Source: Lientehia hominis (GTDB taxonomy: Bacteria; Bacillota; Clostridia; Lachnospirales; Lachnospiraceae). Taken from it: a DNA stretch of 64,000 nucleotides. Position 1 is the first letter of the stretch, and the number at the start of each line of letters is the position of its first letter. The notes beneath the pieces are model-generated. The model was not told where the DNA came from. It ran no database searches and saw only the letters and a program-made list of their open reading frames with translations. This document shows, piece after piece, positions 18,601 through 25,190 of the stretch. The position numbers were made by a program, and so were the translations under genes. The stretch is taken from assembly GCF_021044755.1 (NCBI RefSeq), contig NZ_JAJNOR010000002.1:62001-126000 (forward strand). Reading direction: 5' to 3'.

Positions 18601-20043
18601 TCCATATATGGCTGCGGCCCTTGACGGATAATCCGACGCAGTTTCCTCCAAAGCCTCGCAGACAGAACGTTCCTCCAAAAGCCGGTCCGTCCTGTTAAAT
18701 GTATACAGTACGCGTTCTCTTTCCTCGGCGGTCAGGACCGCCAGCTGGTATATGGGCTTATCCGGATTGGAAAGAGCCTCCATGAGGATATTGCACAGGC
18801 TTTTGTGAAGCCGTACAATCTCCTCTTCCGCAAAAAACTGTGTCAAATAATCATAGTCCACTGAATAACATTTATTATCCAGAAGATTCGTAAGATGAAT
18901 GCAGAGCTGCTCCGACTGATAACCGCTGTAATGCCACCGCCCCGACAGCATGACCGACGCATCCCTGCTCTCGACTATCTTGCTGTCCTGATAGGATAAA
19001 GCGATGTGGAACAGACGGCCTTCCTGTCCTTTGTTCTCTCCCGCCAGCTTTTCAATATGGGAAAAGGGGAAACGCTGGTGGCGGAGCATCTCGAACCAGG
19101 CCTCCGCCAGCTCCTCATTGAACTGGTCAAGAGTCCACTCATCATTTATTTTATTATAGAAAGGCAGAGTCGTTACAAACATACCCGTACTCTGCTTAAA
19201 CAGGAAATTCGTCCGATTGAATATCGGCACGCCGACCATGAACCGGTCAGCCCCGCCTATCCGTTTGAAATAGATCGCCAGCGCCATATAGAACACAGCA
19301 AAAGGAGCCACTCTTTTTTCCAGGCAGTAGGAATAGATCGCATGGTTCAGCACCTGGGGCAGATCGCAGCTGAACCTCCTGCCAACAGGACTGACCGCCG
19401 CGCTTTTCACACTCTTTAAGACAGAGGGTTCGCCCGACTTTTCCAGAATATCTCTCCAATATCTCTCATCTCTGCTATATGCTTTGGAAGCCAGATAATC
19501 CCGTTCCTCTTCCACATGCAGCTCATAGCTTGGCGCCTCTTCAAGAAGCGGCTCTTTACCGGCCAAAAGATCCAGATAAGTCTGGCCGATCCGGTTGCAG
19601 ACAAGGACCTGCGACCATCCATCTGAGATGATATGGTGGATCTTAACCAGCACACCCCCCGCGTTCTCGCCGGCCCGAAACAGAACAAAACGGTACAGCG
19701 GCCCGCCGGTCAGCGGAATCGTCTCCCTGGTCATGGCGGCTTCCCAACTCTCTATGCCTTCGCTGCTTGTGTGCGAAAAGTCAAAAACGGGAAAATCCTC
19801 TTCGGAAAAAGGAACATGGTACTGGAGCAGTTCCCCGTCTTCCCAAAGGATCCGAGTCCGAAGGGACGGGTCCATCTTCAGCACCAAGCGGATACTCTCC
19901 TGCAGTATCACAAAATCCATCCGGCCCTGCAGGCGTATTGTCGTACTTATATTGTTCACAGAAGTCCCGTCAAAGGTACGTTCCAGATCCCAGATATTGC
20001 GCTGGCTCAGAGACAACGGAAAACGATGTCCCTTACTCTCCAT
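12601..20043 (-). CDS. Nonribosomal peptide synthetase, C-A-T-C-A-T-R
   Basis: Two-module nonribosomal peptide synthetase of 2480 aa. Domains by eye: C1 (HHIISDG near residue 135); A1 (about 470-880; TSGSTGEPKG, YGPSETT, NGNGK lysine); T1 (GGNSL near 994); C2 (HHIIGDG near 1180); A2 (about 1510-1920; TSGSTGKPKG, YGPTEAT); T2 (GGTSL near 2045); and a C-terminal thioester reductase (ITGATGFFG near 2125, YVKSK catalytic tyrosine/lysine near 2285). All catalytic motifs look intact. A first-module C domain implies an acyl starter, supplied by the ligase/ACP pair. The reductase releases an aldehyde (or alcohol). Pocket residues read by eye are DALSVGQVGK for A1 and DCVELGMVFK for A2; neither is assigned. 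ATG at 20043 or GTG at 20049 fits the AAAGGGGG site; the longer start at 20115 is unlikely. Confidence 0.95.
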   Translation of the reverse strand: MESKGHRFPLSLSQRNIWDLERTFDGTSVNNISTTIRLQGRMDFVILQESIRLVLKMDPSLRTRILWEDGELLQYHVPFSEEDFPVFDFSHTSSEGIESWEAAMTRETIPLTGGPLYRFVLFRAGENAGGVLVKIHHIISDGWSQVLVCNRIGQTYLDLLAGKEPLLEEAPSYELHVEEERDYLASKAYSRDERYWRDILEKSGEPSVLKSVKSAAVSPVGRRFSCDLPQVLNHAIYSYCLEKRVAPFAVFYMALAIYFKRIGGADRFMVGVPIFNRTNFLFKQSTGMFVTTLPFYNKINDEWTLDQFNEELAEAWFEMLRHQRFPFSHIEKLAGENKGQEGRLFHIALSYQDSKIVESRDASVMLSGRWHYSGYQSEQLCIHLTNLLDNKCYSVDYDYLTQFFAEEEIVRLHKSLCNILMEALSNPDKPIYQLAVLTAEERERVLYTFNRTDRLLEERSVCEALEETASDYPSRAAAIYGGERLTYEALLCRASDIACTVKSRMGEGRELAAVLLPRGFTLLESMTAILKAGFGYLLLSPELPAGRIRNILERSGAGILLTDRENRENFGWPGSPVPVICVEDIGRGTVSCPDEALKEKLKSPDRLAYVVYTSGSTGEPKGVEITQRNLLNLSRAMSHIYGKGAVLSVCNVGFDAFMLESIVALLNGKTIVLPEEEELESPRRLAGLITGYAVGFFSMTPSRLSALLKDSVFCGAMRRMESIVCGGEAFPADLLKKLKNVSHARIYNQYGPSETTVGVSIKELSHAARITAGRPMDNCKLYVLDKWMNPLPAGVYGQLYVGGACVGRGYRNQPELTKESFLDNPFENGEKMYFTGDSACWTADGEIVLSGRLDKQVKLRGLRIEPQEVAACIASYPGVKTAASRVCEINGQMLLLAYYCSEERIPETELLAFAATYLPRYMIPSYIMRLEEIPTNGNGKVEEEKLPLPGEEGQESLTAPVSAVLLQDIVDIFREVLSLKEMGPDSDYFLSGGNSLNAMETISAMEDKTGFVIRVADLYACRTARRLTAYLKKADGYGEEDILPAEGKRIEKAPDREWYPLSPMQQGIYVQSYLDPTGLSYNMPGAFRLSEKPDFQRLENAFRHLIRQDAVFRTSFVQEAGGVHARIEKEVPFSLTEIEALCFEEACGEFLKPFDLGRAPLLRAGIWKNQEQEWFLLLDSHHIIGDGLSTPLVLRRLNEAYCGKKTKVSLSYHDYAYALSAETEEENQEEREYWKERLQNLPEPLMLPADFVRSREFDFRGRAYQMEMPKPVNLACEDYCKRHGISAFTLFLAAYGLLLSRISGREDFILGAPVAGRVCPGTQDICGPFINTLPLRLRPEKEKTVSAYLEEIRTEVAGMLDHQRISLEEIITMLGLPRGAQNPLYQLMLTQSPVDESAFVLDGKPMEFRPISTGAVKMDMVVELSKKGDAYILRFSYASSVFLEDTVRYYGRCLERILQELCSERDLPLGEVPVLSAEDHEKYVEIPNYLATPFVNLPIHRMIENKIKAMPDMPAILYHGATVTMREIERRACGLAAMLREEGAEPGQCIGLCMGRTPDMIAAMFGILKAGCVYVPMLPSFPEARLSYMLEISGAVCVLCDEEALRCLPEQLPCRTLLASERTEEQFSDAPVSGGDLVNVLFTSGSTGKPKGVMLRHRSVSNLYGQMRELLEPIGGPVLCSTNSIFDCFIVETLFPLAMGKLIVLADEEEMMLPWKLAELISRNGVEIFEMTPSRLQMCLGNEAFCRAASGLRIVLLGGEVLTKRLLTKFYEVSEGTLMNMYGPTEATVFTTMAAVGPGDPITVGRPLNNTRVYVLDEDMRPVIPTGCGELYIAGECLAGGYISRPDLTEASFLPDLYFPGERMYRSGDIVRLRLDGTYDFIGRADAQVKLNGQRVELDEITGALLDSGFAGQAATVAVRKDDGSMELCSFYRPAAGKTDVRGPLMEYLRRMLPSYMVPSRVIPLEAMPMTATSKIDMQTLKKMALEGLEHVQADVPEVLNVSEACREKTSPSPEINEEFVLDIWNQVLSKKAVEPDVSFFEQGGTSLAALSVLSSYFNCHLEMSLAEFYANPTARGQAALLRGNAGGKERTQFSSETEAADQEAEFAKVVFPVREPEKRFALITGATGFFGVHLLKALLDRGEEEIICLMRDGDKERLLECLSWYFGRGVIMGERRRISVVRGDLSKEKLGLSDSDYRELAGRVGEIFHGAADVRHYAADADAFFKTNVGGTEQMLALAREAGARFYHMSTCSVSGEYLKDGRKEAVFTENDYDIGQIWEDNIYVKSKFLAEGLVLEAIHRGLPAKIFRLGRLVGRASDGVFQRNPDTNAFYLLMRAFHLVGAIPRTVAKTEVDLTPIDYCAGAVLALKDSEGSIFHIMNPDPPAVEAAAKALEEEIYIVPDETFTHMLAETAKGPYREFVSTLIDFWHHVRLEPPVIQVSNRKTKEQLDKAGFCFEIPAPGRLLSGFTLQDSWMGKGE

Positions 20044-20086
20044 GTTCACAGTCCCCAGCCCCCTTTCACACTTTTGTCCACTTATA

Positions 20087-20115
20087 TTTATACCTTTTTT
20101 CGCCAGTAAAAGCAA
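20087..20115 (-). promoter_or_regulatory. Candidate promoter of the NRPS operon
   Basis: On the minus strand TTGCTT (20115-20110) and TATAAA (20092-20087) are 17 bases apart. The NRPS start is 38-44 bases below the -10. This is the only gap of the six-gene operon long enough for a promoter, and it is shared with the divergent recombinase. Confidence 0.6.
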
Positions 20116-20165
20116 TCATATATTTCATTTTAAAGGCTATATTCTGATTTTATGGAGGATTATGT

Positions 20166-21200
20166 ATGATTTATGAGAGCGGTTTATCAACTAATGGGAA
20201 TAATTGGAAATTATTAGCAGACGGCGACAGAAAAGAGCTGAATAAAGATTATTCTGTCGGATTATATATGCGTCTTTCCAAAGATGACGGAGAATCATCA
20301 GAGAGTTCCAGCATTACCAACCAGCGGAAGCTTCTTCTTTCGTATGCCAAAAATCATGGACTTTCTGTCTTTGACGAATACGTGGATGACGGATTCAGCG
20401 GCACAAACTTCAACCGGCCCGCTTTCCGCCGTATGCTGAAAGACATTGAGGCCAGACAGATCAACATGATCCTTGTCAAAGACCTTTCCCGCCTGGGGAG
20501 GGACTATATCATGACCGGCCAGTATACGGAAGTCTATTTCCCTTCCAGGCGGGTGCGTTTCATCGCCGTAAATGATAATTTTGATTCTGACTCTCCCGAC
20601 TCGGACATCGCGCCTTTTAAAAATGTGGTAAACGAAATGTACGCCCGGGATACCAGCCGCAAAATCCGCTCTGCCTTCCTGGTGCGGATGCAGGAAGGCA
20701 GCTATGTGGGCAGCCTGGCTCCTTATGGCTACCGGAAGGACCCGGAGGATAAACATCGCCTGCTCCCCGACGACCAGGCATCCGGAGTGGTAAAAGACAT
20801 TTTCGCCATGGCTGCTGGCGGTATGCACCCCGCTTCCATTGCCGCCGATCTGAACCGCCGGGGAATCCTTTCGCCAAAGGCCTACCGCGGTTCTGAAAAC
20901 ATCAATCCCAAAAAAGCTTCCGCAGGCTCCCCGCCTGTGAGCTCCTGGTCCGCCAGGACCATAACAAAGCTTCTGCGAAACCCTGTATATTTAGGACACA
21001 TGGCCCAGGGGCGCTCCAGGAAGGTCTCCTTTAAATCTCAGCTCACCGTAAAAAACCCTCCGGAAGCCTGGATCTTGGTGGAAAACACCCATCAGGCTTT
21101 GGTATCCTCCGATATTTTTTTACAGGCGGGCGCTTTTCTGGATTCCAGAAGATCCACCGCTGCCACAAGGCAGGACGGCGGGCCCTTTTTATGTAAATAG
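20166..21200 (+). pseudogene. Large serine recombinase, truncated at C-terminus
   Basis: Serine recombinase of the large integrase family, 344 aa. The N-terminal catalytic domain is intact: nucleophile Ser38 in YMRLSKDD, the conserved arginine pair region DLSRLGRDY, and ARDTSRKIRSA at the start of helix E. A recombinase DNA-binding domain follows. It then stops (GGPFLCK) where the zinc ribbon and coiled coil should begin; the neighbouring recombinase has NLFSGLARCGDCG at this point. A GGAGG site lies 7 bases before the ATG. It faces the second recombinase, ends 32 bases from it, and is divergent from the NRPS operon. It is probably defective alone, but may still make a DNA-binding protein. 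Confidence 0.85.
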
Positions 21201-21231
21201 ACATCATCCAAATACAGACGTCTCAGATACT

Positions 21232-22545
21232 TCAGCCTTGTTCCGGCGGCCTGAAGCGGAAAAAAATTTTCACAGTCTGGAACTTCACTCTGCCGCCTGG
21301 CGTCTTATCAAAGCGCCCCTGTCCAATCTCAATATGATCAATCAAATGATAAAGGAGATCCTGCGTAAGTTCTGCCGGTTCTGAAAAACCGCACTGCCCC
21401 ATGAGCAATCGTATTCTGGAAAGTACGATTCCATACAAATCATCGTAAGCGATAAAATGATTGGAGCATCCTTGGGTTCCCTTCTGTTTATACGCGCCGC
21501 AGGCCAAATTCGCATTCGCACCCTTTTTCCGGGAGCTGACCGCTGACATCCTCCATCCGCAGTCCCCGCACCTGGCAAGCCCTGAAAATAAATTATGGAA
21601 TCCGTTCCCTTGAATACTGGTCCGCTGCCGGCTCCGCCGCGCGGCAATCTCAAATACCTCATAAGTCACCAGAGGCTCGTGAGTATTCTCTACGACTATC
21701 CAGTCAGACGTCGGCAGGGACATGGCCGCAGGACATTTGAATGATAATTTTGACGTCTTCCTCTGTGCCATATGCCCGAGATAAACCGGATTCCTCAGCA
21801 TCTTGACGATGGTGGAGGACGTCCATTCCCGCCGTTTGGAAAAGTCTTCTATGCGGAGGGAAGGGTTTCTCATGCAGCGGTATTCCGCCGGCGTCGGTAT
21901 TTTCTGTTCGTTCAGTTCTCTGGCTATCTGCACCGGCAGAACTCCAGAAGCGGCTTTTTGAAAGATTTCTTTTACGATAGTTCCAGTCATTTCATTGACA
22001 ACTAAATGATGTTTATCCATGGCATCCCGTTCATAACCATACGGCGCATGCGCGCCTATAAAGGCTCCTTCCTGCATCCGCACCAATAAAGCGGTACGGA
22101 TCTTTCGGCTGGTATCCCTGGCATACATCTCATTGATCACATTTCGGAAGGGGACCACATCAGAAAACAGATCGTCGGAATCGTAATTGTCATTGACCGC
22201 TATATAACGCACCCCTTTGGATGGAAAATAGACCTCCGTATACCGTCCGGTTGTGATATAGTCGCGGCCCAGGCGTGACAAGTCCTTTGTGATGACCATG
22301 TTTATTTGTTTATTTTCTATATCTCGTATCATACGTTTAAAACCAGGCCGGTTAAAGGTCGTACCGGAGATTCCATCGTCCACATACTCTCCAAAGACGA
22401 AAAACCCATTTTCCGACGCATATCTCCTGAGCATCTTCCTCTGAGAAGAGATACTGGCGCTTTCCCCGGCGCCGCTGTCATCCTTTGAAAGACGCATATA
22501 CAGAGCCGCTGAATACTTCTGCCGAGCTGACATAATCCCCCTCAT
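21232..22545 (-). CDS. Large serine recombinase, shortened coiled-coil region
   Basis: Serine recombinase of 437 aa. It has catalytic Ser20 (YMRLSKDD), DLSRLGRDY, the recombinase domain, and a zinc ribbon with CGDC near 324 and the second pair in CGAYKQKGTQGC. Family members are usually around 500-550 aa; here only about 30 residues separate DDLYGIV from LIDHIEIGQG, where a long coiled coil is normal. That coiled coil controls direction of integration and excision in the family. The ATG overlaps the stop of a 47-aa upstream ORF (ATGA), so the two are translationally coupled. It is the best candidate for the enzyme that inserted the element, though activity is uncertain. Confidence 0.88.
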   Translation of the reverse strand: MRGIMSARQKYSAALYMRLSKDDSGAGESASISSQRKMLRRYASENGFFVFGEYVDDGISGTTFNRPGFKRMIRDIENKQINMVITKDLSRLGRDYITTGRYTEVYFPSKGVRYIAVNDNYDSDDLFSDVVPFRNVINEMYARDTSRKIRTALLVRMQEGAFIGAHAPYGYERDAMDKHHLVVNEMTGTIVKEIFQKAASGVLPVQIARELNEQKIPTPAEYRCMRNPSLRIEDFSKRREWTSSTIVKMLRNPVYLGHMAQRKTSKLSFKCPAAMSLPTSDWIVVENTHEPLVTYEVFEIAARRSRQRTSIQGNGFHNLFSGLARCGDCGWRMSAVSSRKKGANANLACGAYKQKGTQGCSNHFIAYDDLYGIVLSRIRLLMGQCGFSEPAELTQDLLYHLIDHIEIGQGRFDKTPGGRVKFQTVKIFFRFRPPEQG

Positions 22546-22685
22546 TCCGCAGAAACAGCCTCGGACTCAGATAACGGCAGCGCCTCCTGGTCTGATATTT
22601 CCTTCATCAGTTCCTGTAAATCCCATTTGTCCGAAAAGAAAAGTTCCACTTCGTATTTGACTTTTTCCTTGCTTTCTTCCTCCAC
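22542..22685 (-). CDS. 47-aa acidic protein coupled to the recombinase
   Basis: Short ORF of 47 residues starting with GTG at 22685, with AAAGGG 8 bases upstream. Its TGA overlaps the ATG of the recombinase by 4 bases (ATGA). The product is strongly acidic, begins EEESKEKVKYEVELFF and contains a possible amphipathic helix (WDLQELMKEI). I do not recognise a family. The tight coupling suggests a function with the recombinase, for example a directionality or accessory factor, but that is inference. It could instead be a leader peptide that regulates recombinase translation. Confidence 0.55.
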   Translation of the reverse strand: MEEESKEKVKYEVELFFSDKWDLQELMKEISDQEALPLSESEAVSAE

Positions 22686-22749
22686 AGAGCTGCCCTTTCA
22701 TTGGTTTTTCTTTGATTCACTCTATGTGAAGGAGCTTGTACGATATACG

Positions 22750-22780
22750 AAAAAAGGGGCAGCCCTCATGATGATGCCCC
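22750..22780 (-). terminator. Terminator after the element lipoprotein gene
   Basis: Stem GGGGCA/TGCCCC (22756-22761 with 22775-22780), then on the minus strand TTTTTT. It is about 10-40 bases beyond the lipoprotein stop codon. Confidence 0.8.
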
Positions 22781-22791
22781 CCTGATCAGCT

Positions 22792-23976
22792 CTATTCATT
22801 TATCCAGCACAAAAATTTATAATTTTCTTTTCCTTTCAGAAAATCTTCCGCGGAAATGATATACCAGCCCTCCACACTTTTGCCGTCTTTCATGATCGTT
22901 CGACGTCCAACGATCATCTCCTGACCATTTTTGCTAACCGAAGTCTGGGGATGGAAATTCATTTTTCCGCCCTGGATCTTTAAAAATGTTTCTGTCTCCC
23001 CACCGTCGAATTTATAATACTTCCATTCTCCCTCCTGAAAGCCTTCCTCCCAGCTTACATAAATCAAGTCATTTTCTATAATGACCATGGGGCCTCCGAT
23101 GAAGCTGCCGACCTGTTTTTTCTCCCCAGTCTTCAAATCCCATATCGAAAACATACCCTCTTCCTCTTTGTTGTCCTGGTCTGTTCCTCCCCTTTGACAA
23201 ACTGCTTTCCCATGGCTCCAGTCTGTAAGGGAAACGCCTGCGCCGTCTTCAAGTGGTGTCACATCCCCTGTGTCCAGACTCATAATCCAATAAGTGTTTT
23301 GGCTTGGATCCTGCACACCCGCTAAATTCAGATACATCTTATCCTCATATATGTACAGCAAATCGTAAAAAAGACTCTCATCCGTTCCGTATTCTTTTCT
23401 CAGGAGCACCTCTGTTTTTCCATTTTCCAAGTCAATGGATAAGATACTGGCGCTTTGTTTCAAGACTTCAACAGCATCCCCGTTTTCTTCTGTCTCCACT
23501 TGAATAACAGAAAAATAAGCCTTTCCCCCGTAATACAGCATTTCAGATCCAGTGAACTGTACATTCCCCAGAACAGCCAGCTCCTTTTCCTGTTCTCCGG
23601 CAGCATCCGCCTGGCAGAAAGTAACCGGCTTCCCTTCTATTGCCGATCTGATATAGTAAAGCCTGTCACGATAAATGGCTGGAAACACCGCCCGGCCCCG
23701 AAATAAATTTGCCGTACAATCGTCCGATTCATGAGTACAATTTGGCCGGGCACAAAGCGGGTAAGTTGTATCTGCTTGATAATCATAGAACTGCAGCATA
23801 CCTCCGTCTCCCGATAATAAGATTCCTTTTTCTGTTACACAAATAAACCAACTGGAGACTACAGGCTCCTCCTGACTCTCGTCGGACCGCTTCCTGCTTT
23901 CCTGTGTTTCAGCACAGGAAGCAGAAACCAGCAGTGAAGCTGCGATTATACAGAACAAATATTTCTTTGATTTCAT
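22792..23976 (-). CDS. Lipoprotein with propeller-like repeats, unknown function
   Basis: Exported lipoprotein of 394 aa. The signal has a basic start (KSKKYLF), a hydrophobic core and a lipobox ending LLVSASC, so the cysteine at about residue 21 would be lipidated. The mature part is built of repeated short beta-like units (ILLSGDGGMLQFYDY, RLYYIRS, IYVSWEEGF), as in extracellular beta-propellers, and has a cysteine cluster CARPNCTHESDDC. The ATG at 23976 is chosen because GGAGGT lies 7 bases upstream; a GTG 9 bases earlier overlaps that site. It sits at the right end of the element beside the recombinases, with its own terminator. No function can be assigned. Confidence 0.75.
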   Translation of the reverse strand: MKSKKYLFCIIAASLLVSASCAETQESRKRSDESQEEPVVSSWFICVTEKGILLSGDGGMLQFYDYQADTTYPLCARPNCTHESDDCTANLFRGRAVFPAIYRDRLYYIRSAIEGKPVTFCQADAAGEQEKELAVLGNVQFTGSEMLYYGGKAYFSVIQVETEENGDAVEVLKQSASILSIDLENGKTEVLLRKEYGTDESLFYDLLYIYEDKMYLNLAGVQDPSQNTYWIMSLDTGDVTPLEDGAGVSLTDWSHGKAVCQRGGTDQDNKEEEGMFSIWDLKTGEKKQVGSFIGGPMVIIENDLIYVSWEEGFQEGEWKYYKFDGGETETFLKIQGGKMNFHPQTSVSKNGQEMIVGRRTIMKDGKSVEGWYIISAEDFLKGKENYKFLCWINE

Positions 23977-24219
23977 TCTCAGCACCTCCCTATGGTATCT
24001 TCCATATTGTTGTTTTAATTATCCTTAAATTATCATAAATTTATCAATTATTATTTTAATAATACTATATATTTACTTTATATTCAATTGTTTTTAGACA
24101 CATAATCTGTCCGCTTTTGATTGTCAGCCATATTACAGAATTTCATTGTCTATTATGAATCGGATGTTCAAAGAAGTATTTATCGGATCCGTATTCTTCG
24201 CATCCAAATATCAACTGCC
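23977..24219. other. AT-rich right end of the element
   Basis: AT-rich stretch (about 24000-24110) between the lipoprotein start and the attachment core. It probably holds the lipoprotein promoter and the right arm of the attachment site. No gene was found. Confidence 0.5.
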
Positions 24220-24225
24220 CATGTG
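24220..24225. other. Right attachment core (attR), CATGTG
   Basis: CATGTG identical to the left copy. Left of it is element DNA; right of it feoB resumes with codons for GLGCNAAG. The restored feoB reads CTGTGCATGTGCATGGGG across the junction. Confidence 0.8.
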
Positions 24226-25072
24226 CATGGGGCTCGGGTGCAACGCTGCAGGCGTTACCGGCTGCCGAATCATCCACTCCCCCAGGGAGCGGCTCATTGC
24301 CATCCTGACCAACGCCTTCATCCCCTGTAACGGACGGTTCCCTACGTTGATTGCCCTGATCACCATGTTTTTCGTCGGCACAGGAAATGGGCTGCTGGGC
24401 AGTCTCCAAGCCGCGCTCATCCTCACAGGAGTCATTGCGTTCTCTATCCTGATGACCTTCGCCGCATCCCGGCTGCTGTCTGTCACCATATTAAAGGGGG
24501 AACCTTCCTCTTTCATACTGGAAATGCCGCCGTACAGGAAGCCGCAGATTAAAAAAGTACTCATTCGCTCTGTTCTGGACCGCACCTTATTCGTCCTGGG
24601 CCGCGCCGTGATCGTAGCCATTCCGGCAGGTCTGGTCATCTGGCTCATCGCCAATGTCCGCCTGGAAGGTCTGTCCCTGCTCCAGTGGACCTCCTCCTTC
24701 CTGAATCCGCTGGGGCTCCTGATGGGTCTGGATGGTGTGATCCTCCTGGCATTCATCCTGGGCTTTCCCGCAAATGAGATTGTGATTCCGATCATCCTCA
24801 TGAGCTATCTCTCCGCAGGGACTCTCGTGGAATCCGGAAACCTGGCAGAGCTGCACGCGCTCCTGGTCTCCCACGGATGGACCTGGGCCACATCTGTATC
24901 CATGATACTGTTCTCCCTGATGCATTGGCCCTGCTCCACCACCTGCCTGACCATAAAAAAAGAAACCGGCAGCATCAAATGGACAGTTACCGCTTTCCTG
25001 CTGCCCACCGTATTCGGTGTGCTGGCCTGTATGCTGTTCACCGCTGTTGTCCGGCTGTTCGGCTTCATCTGA
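24220..25072 (+). pseudogene. feoB: FeoB ferrous iron transporter, 3' half (split by element)
   Basis: C-terminal membrane domain of FeoB. It opens with MGLGCNAAGVTG, the second gate motif, followed by SPRERLIAILTNAFIPCNGRFP, and later the paired gate segment FILGFPANEIVIPIILMSY. Hydrophobic spans and length match the C-terminal half of the family. In the present arrangement the frame extends leftward into element DNA (possible TTG at 24146 or ATG at 24155), without a clear ribosome site, so any protein made would have a foreign N-terminus. The frame agrees with the left half. Downstream, 118 bases separate it from the epimerase gene. Treated as one half of an interrupted gene. Confidence 0.92.
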
Positions 25073-25190
25073 GCGCATCCCGGCTCCTGCCCGGTATGCC
25101 GTCCCAGAATGTTATTGACCTGTCCTTCTTCCGGCATTATAATAGCAGTATCATAAAGGCTTTTATAAAAGGCAAGGAGGGGTTTACACT

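Larger units (their letters stand above)
6590..24225. mobile_element. 17.6-kb integrated NRPS island in feoB
   Basis: Integrated element of 17,630 bases between two CATGTG copies (6590-6595 and 24220-24225). It interrupts feoB, whose two halves rejoin in frame across the repeat. Cargo is a six-gene leftward operon (NRPS, histidine kinase, HD-GYP regulator, acyl-AMP ligase, carrier protein, PPTase). The right end has two serine recombinases, a small coupled ORF and a lipoprotein. Serine recombinases typically insert at short-core sites without longer duplications, which fits. No conjugation, replication or relaxase genes are seen. Both recombinases carry large deletions, so the element may now be fixed or depend on an enzyme from elsewhere. 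Confidence 0.9.

Noticed and set aside
6584..24229. TGTGCATG as an alternative 8-bp attachment core
   Set aside because: It would leave FeoB two residues shorter than family members between the GK and GLGC motifs.
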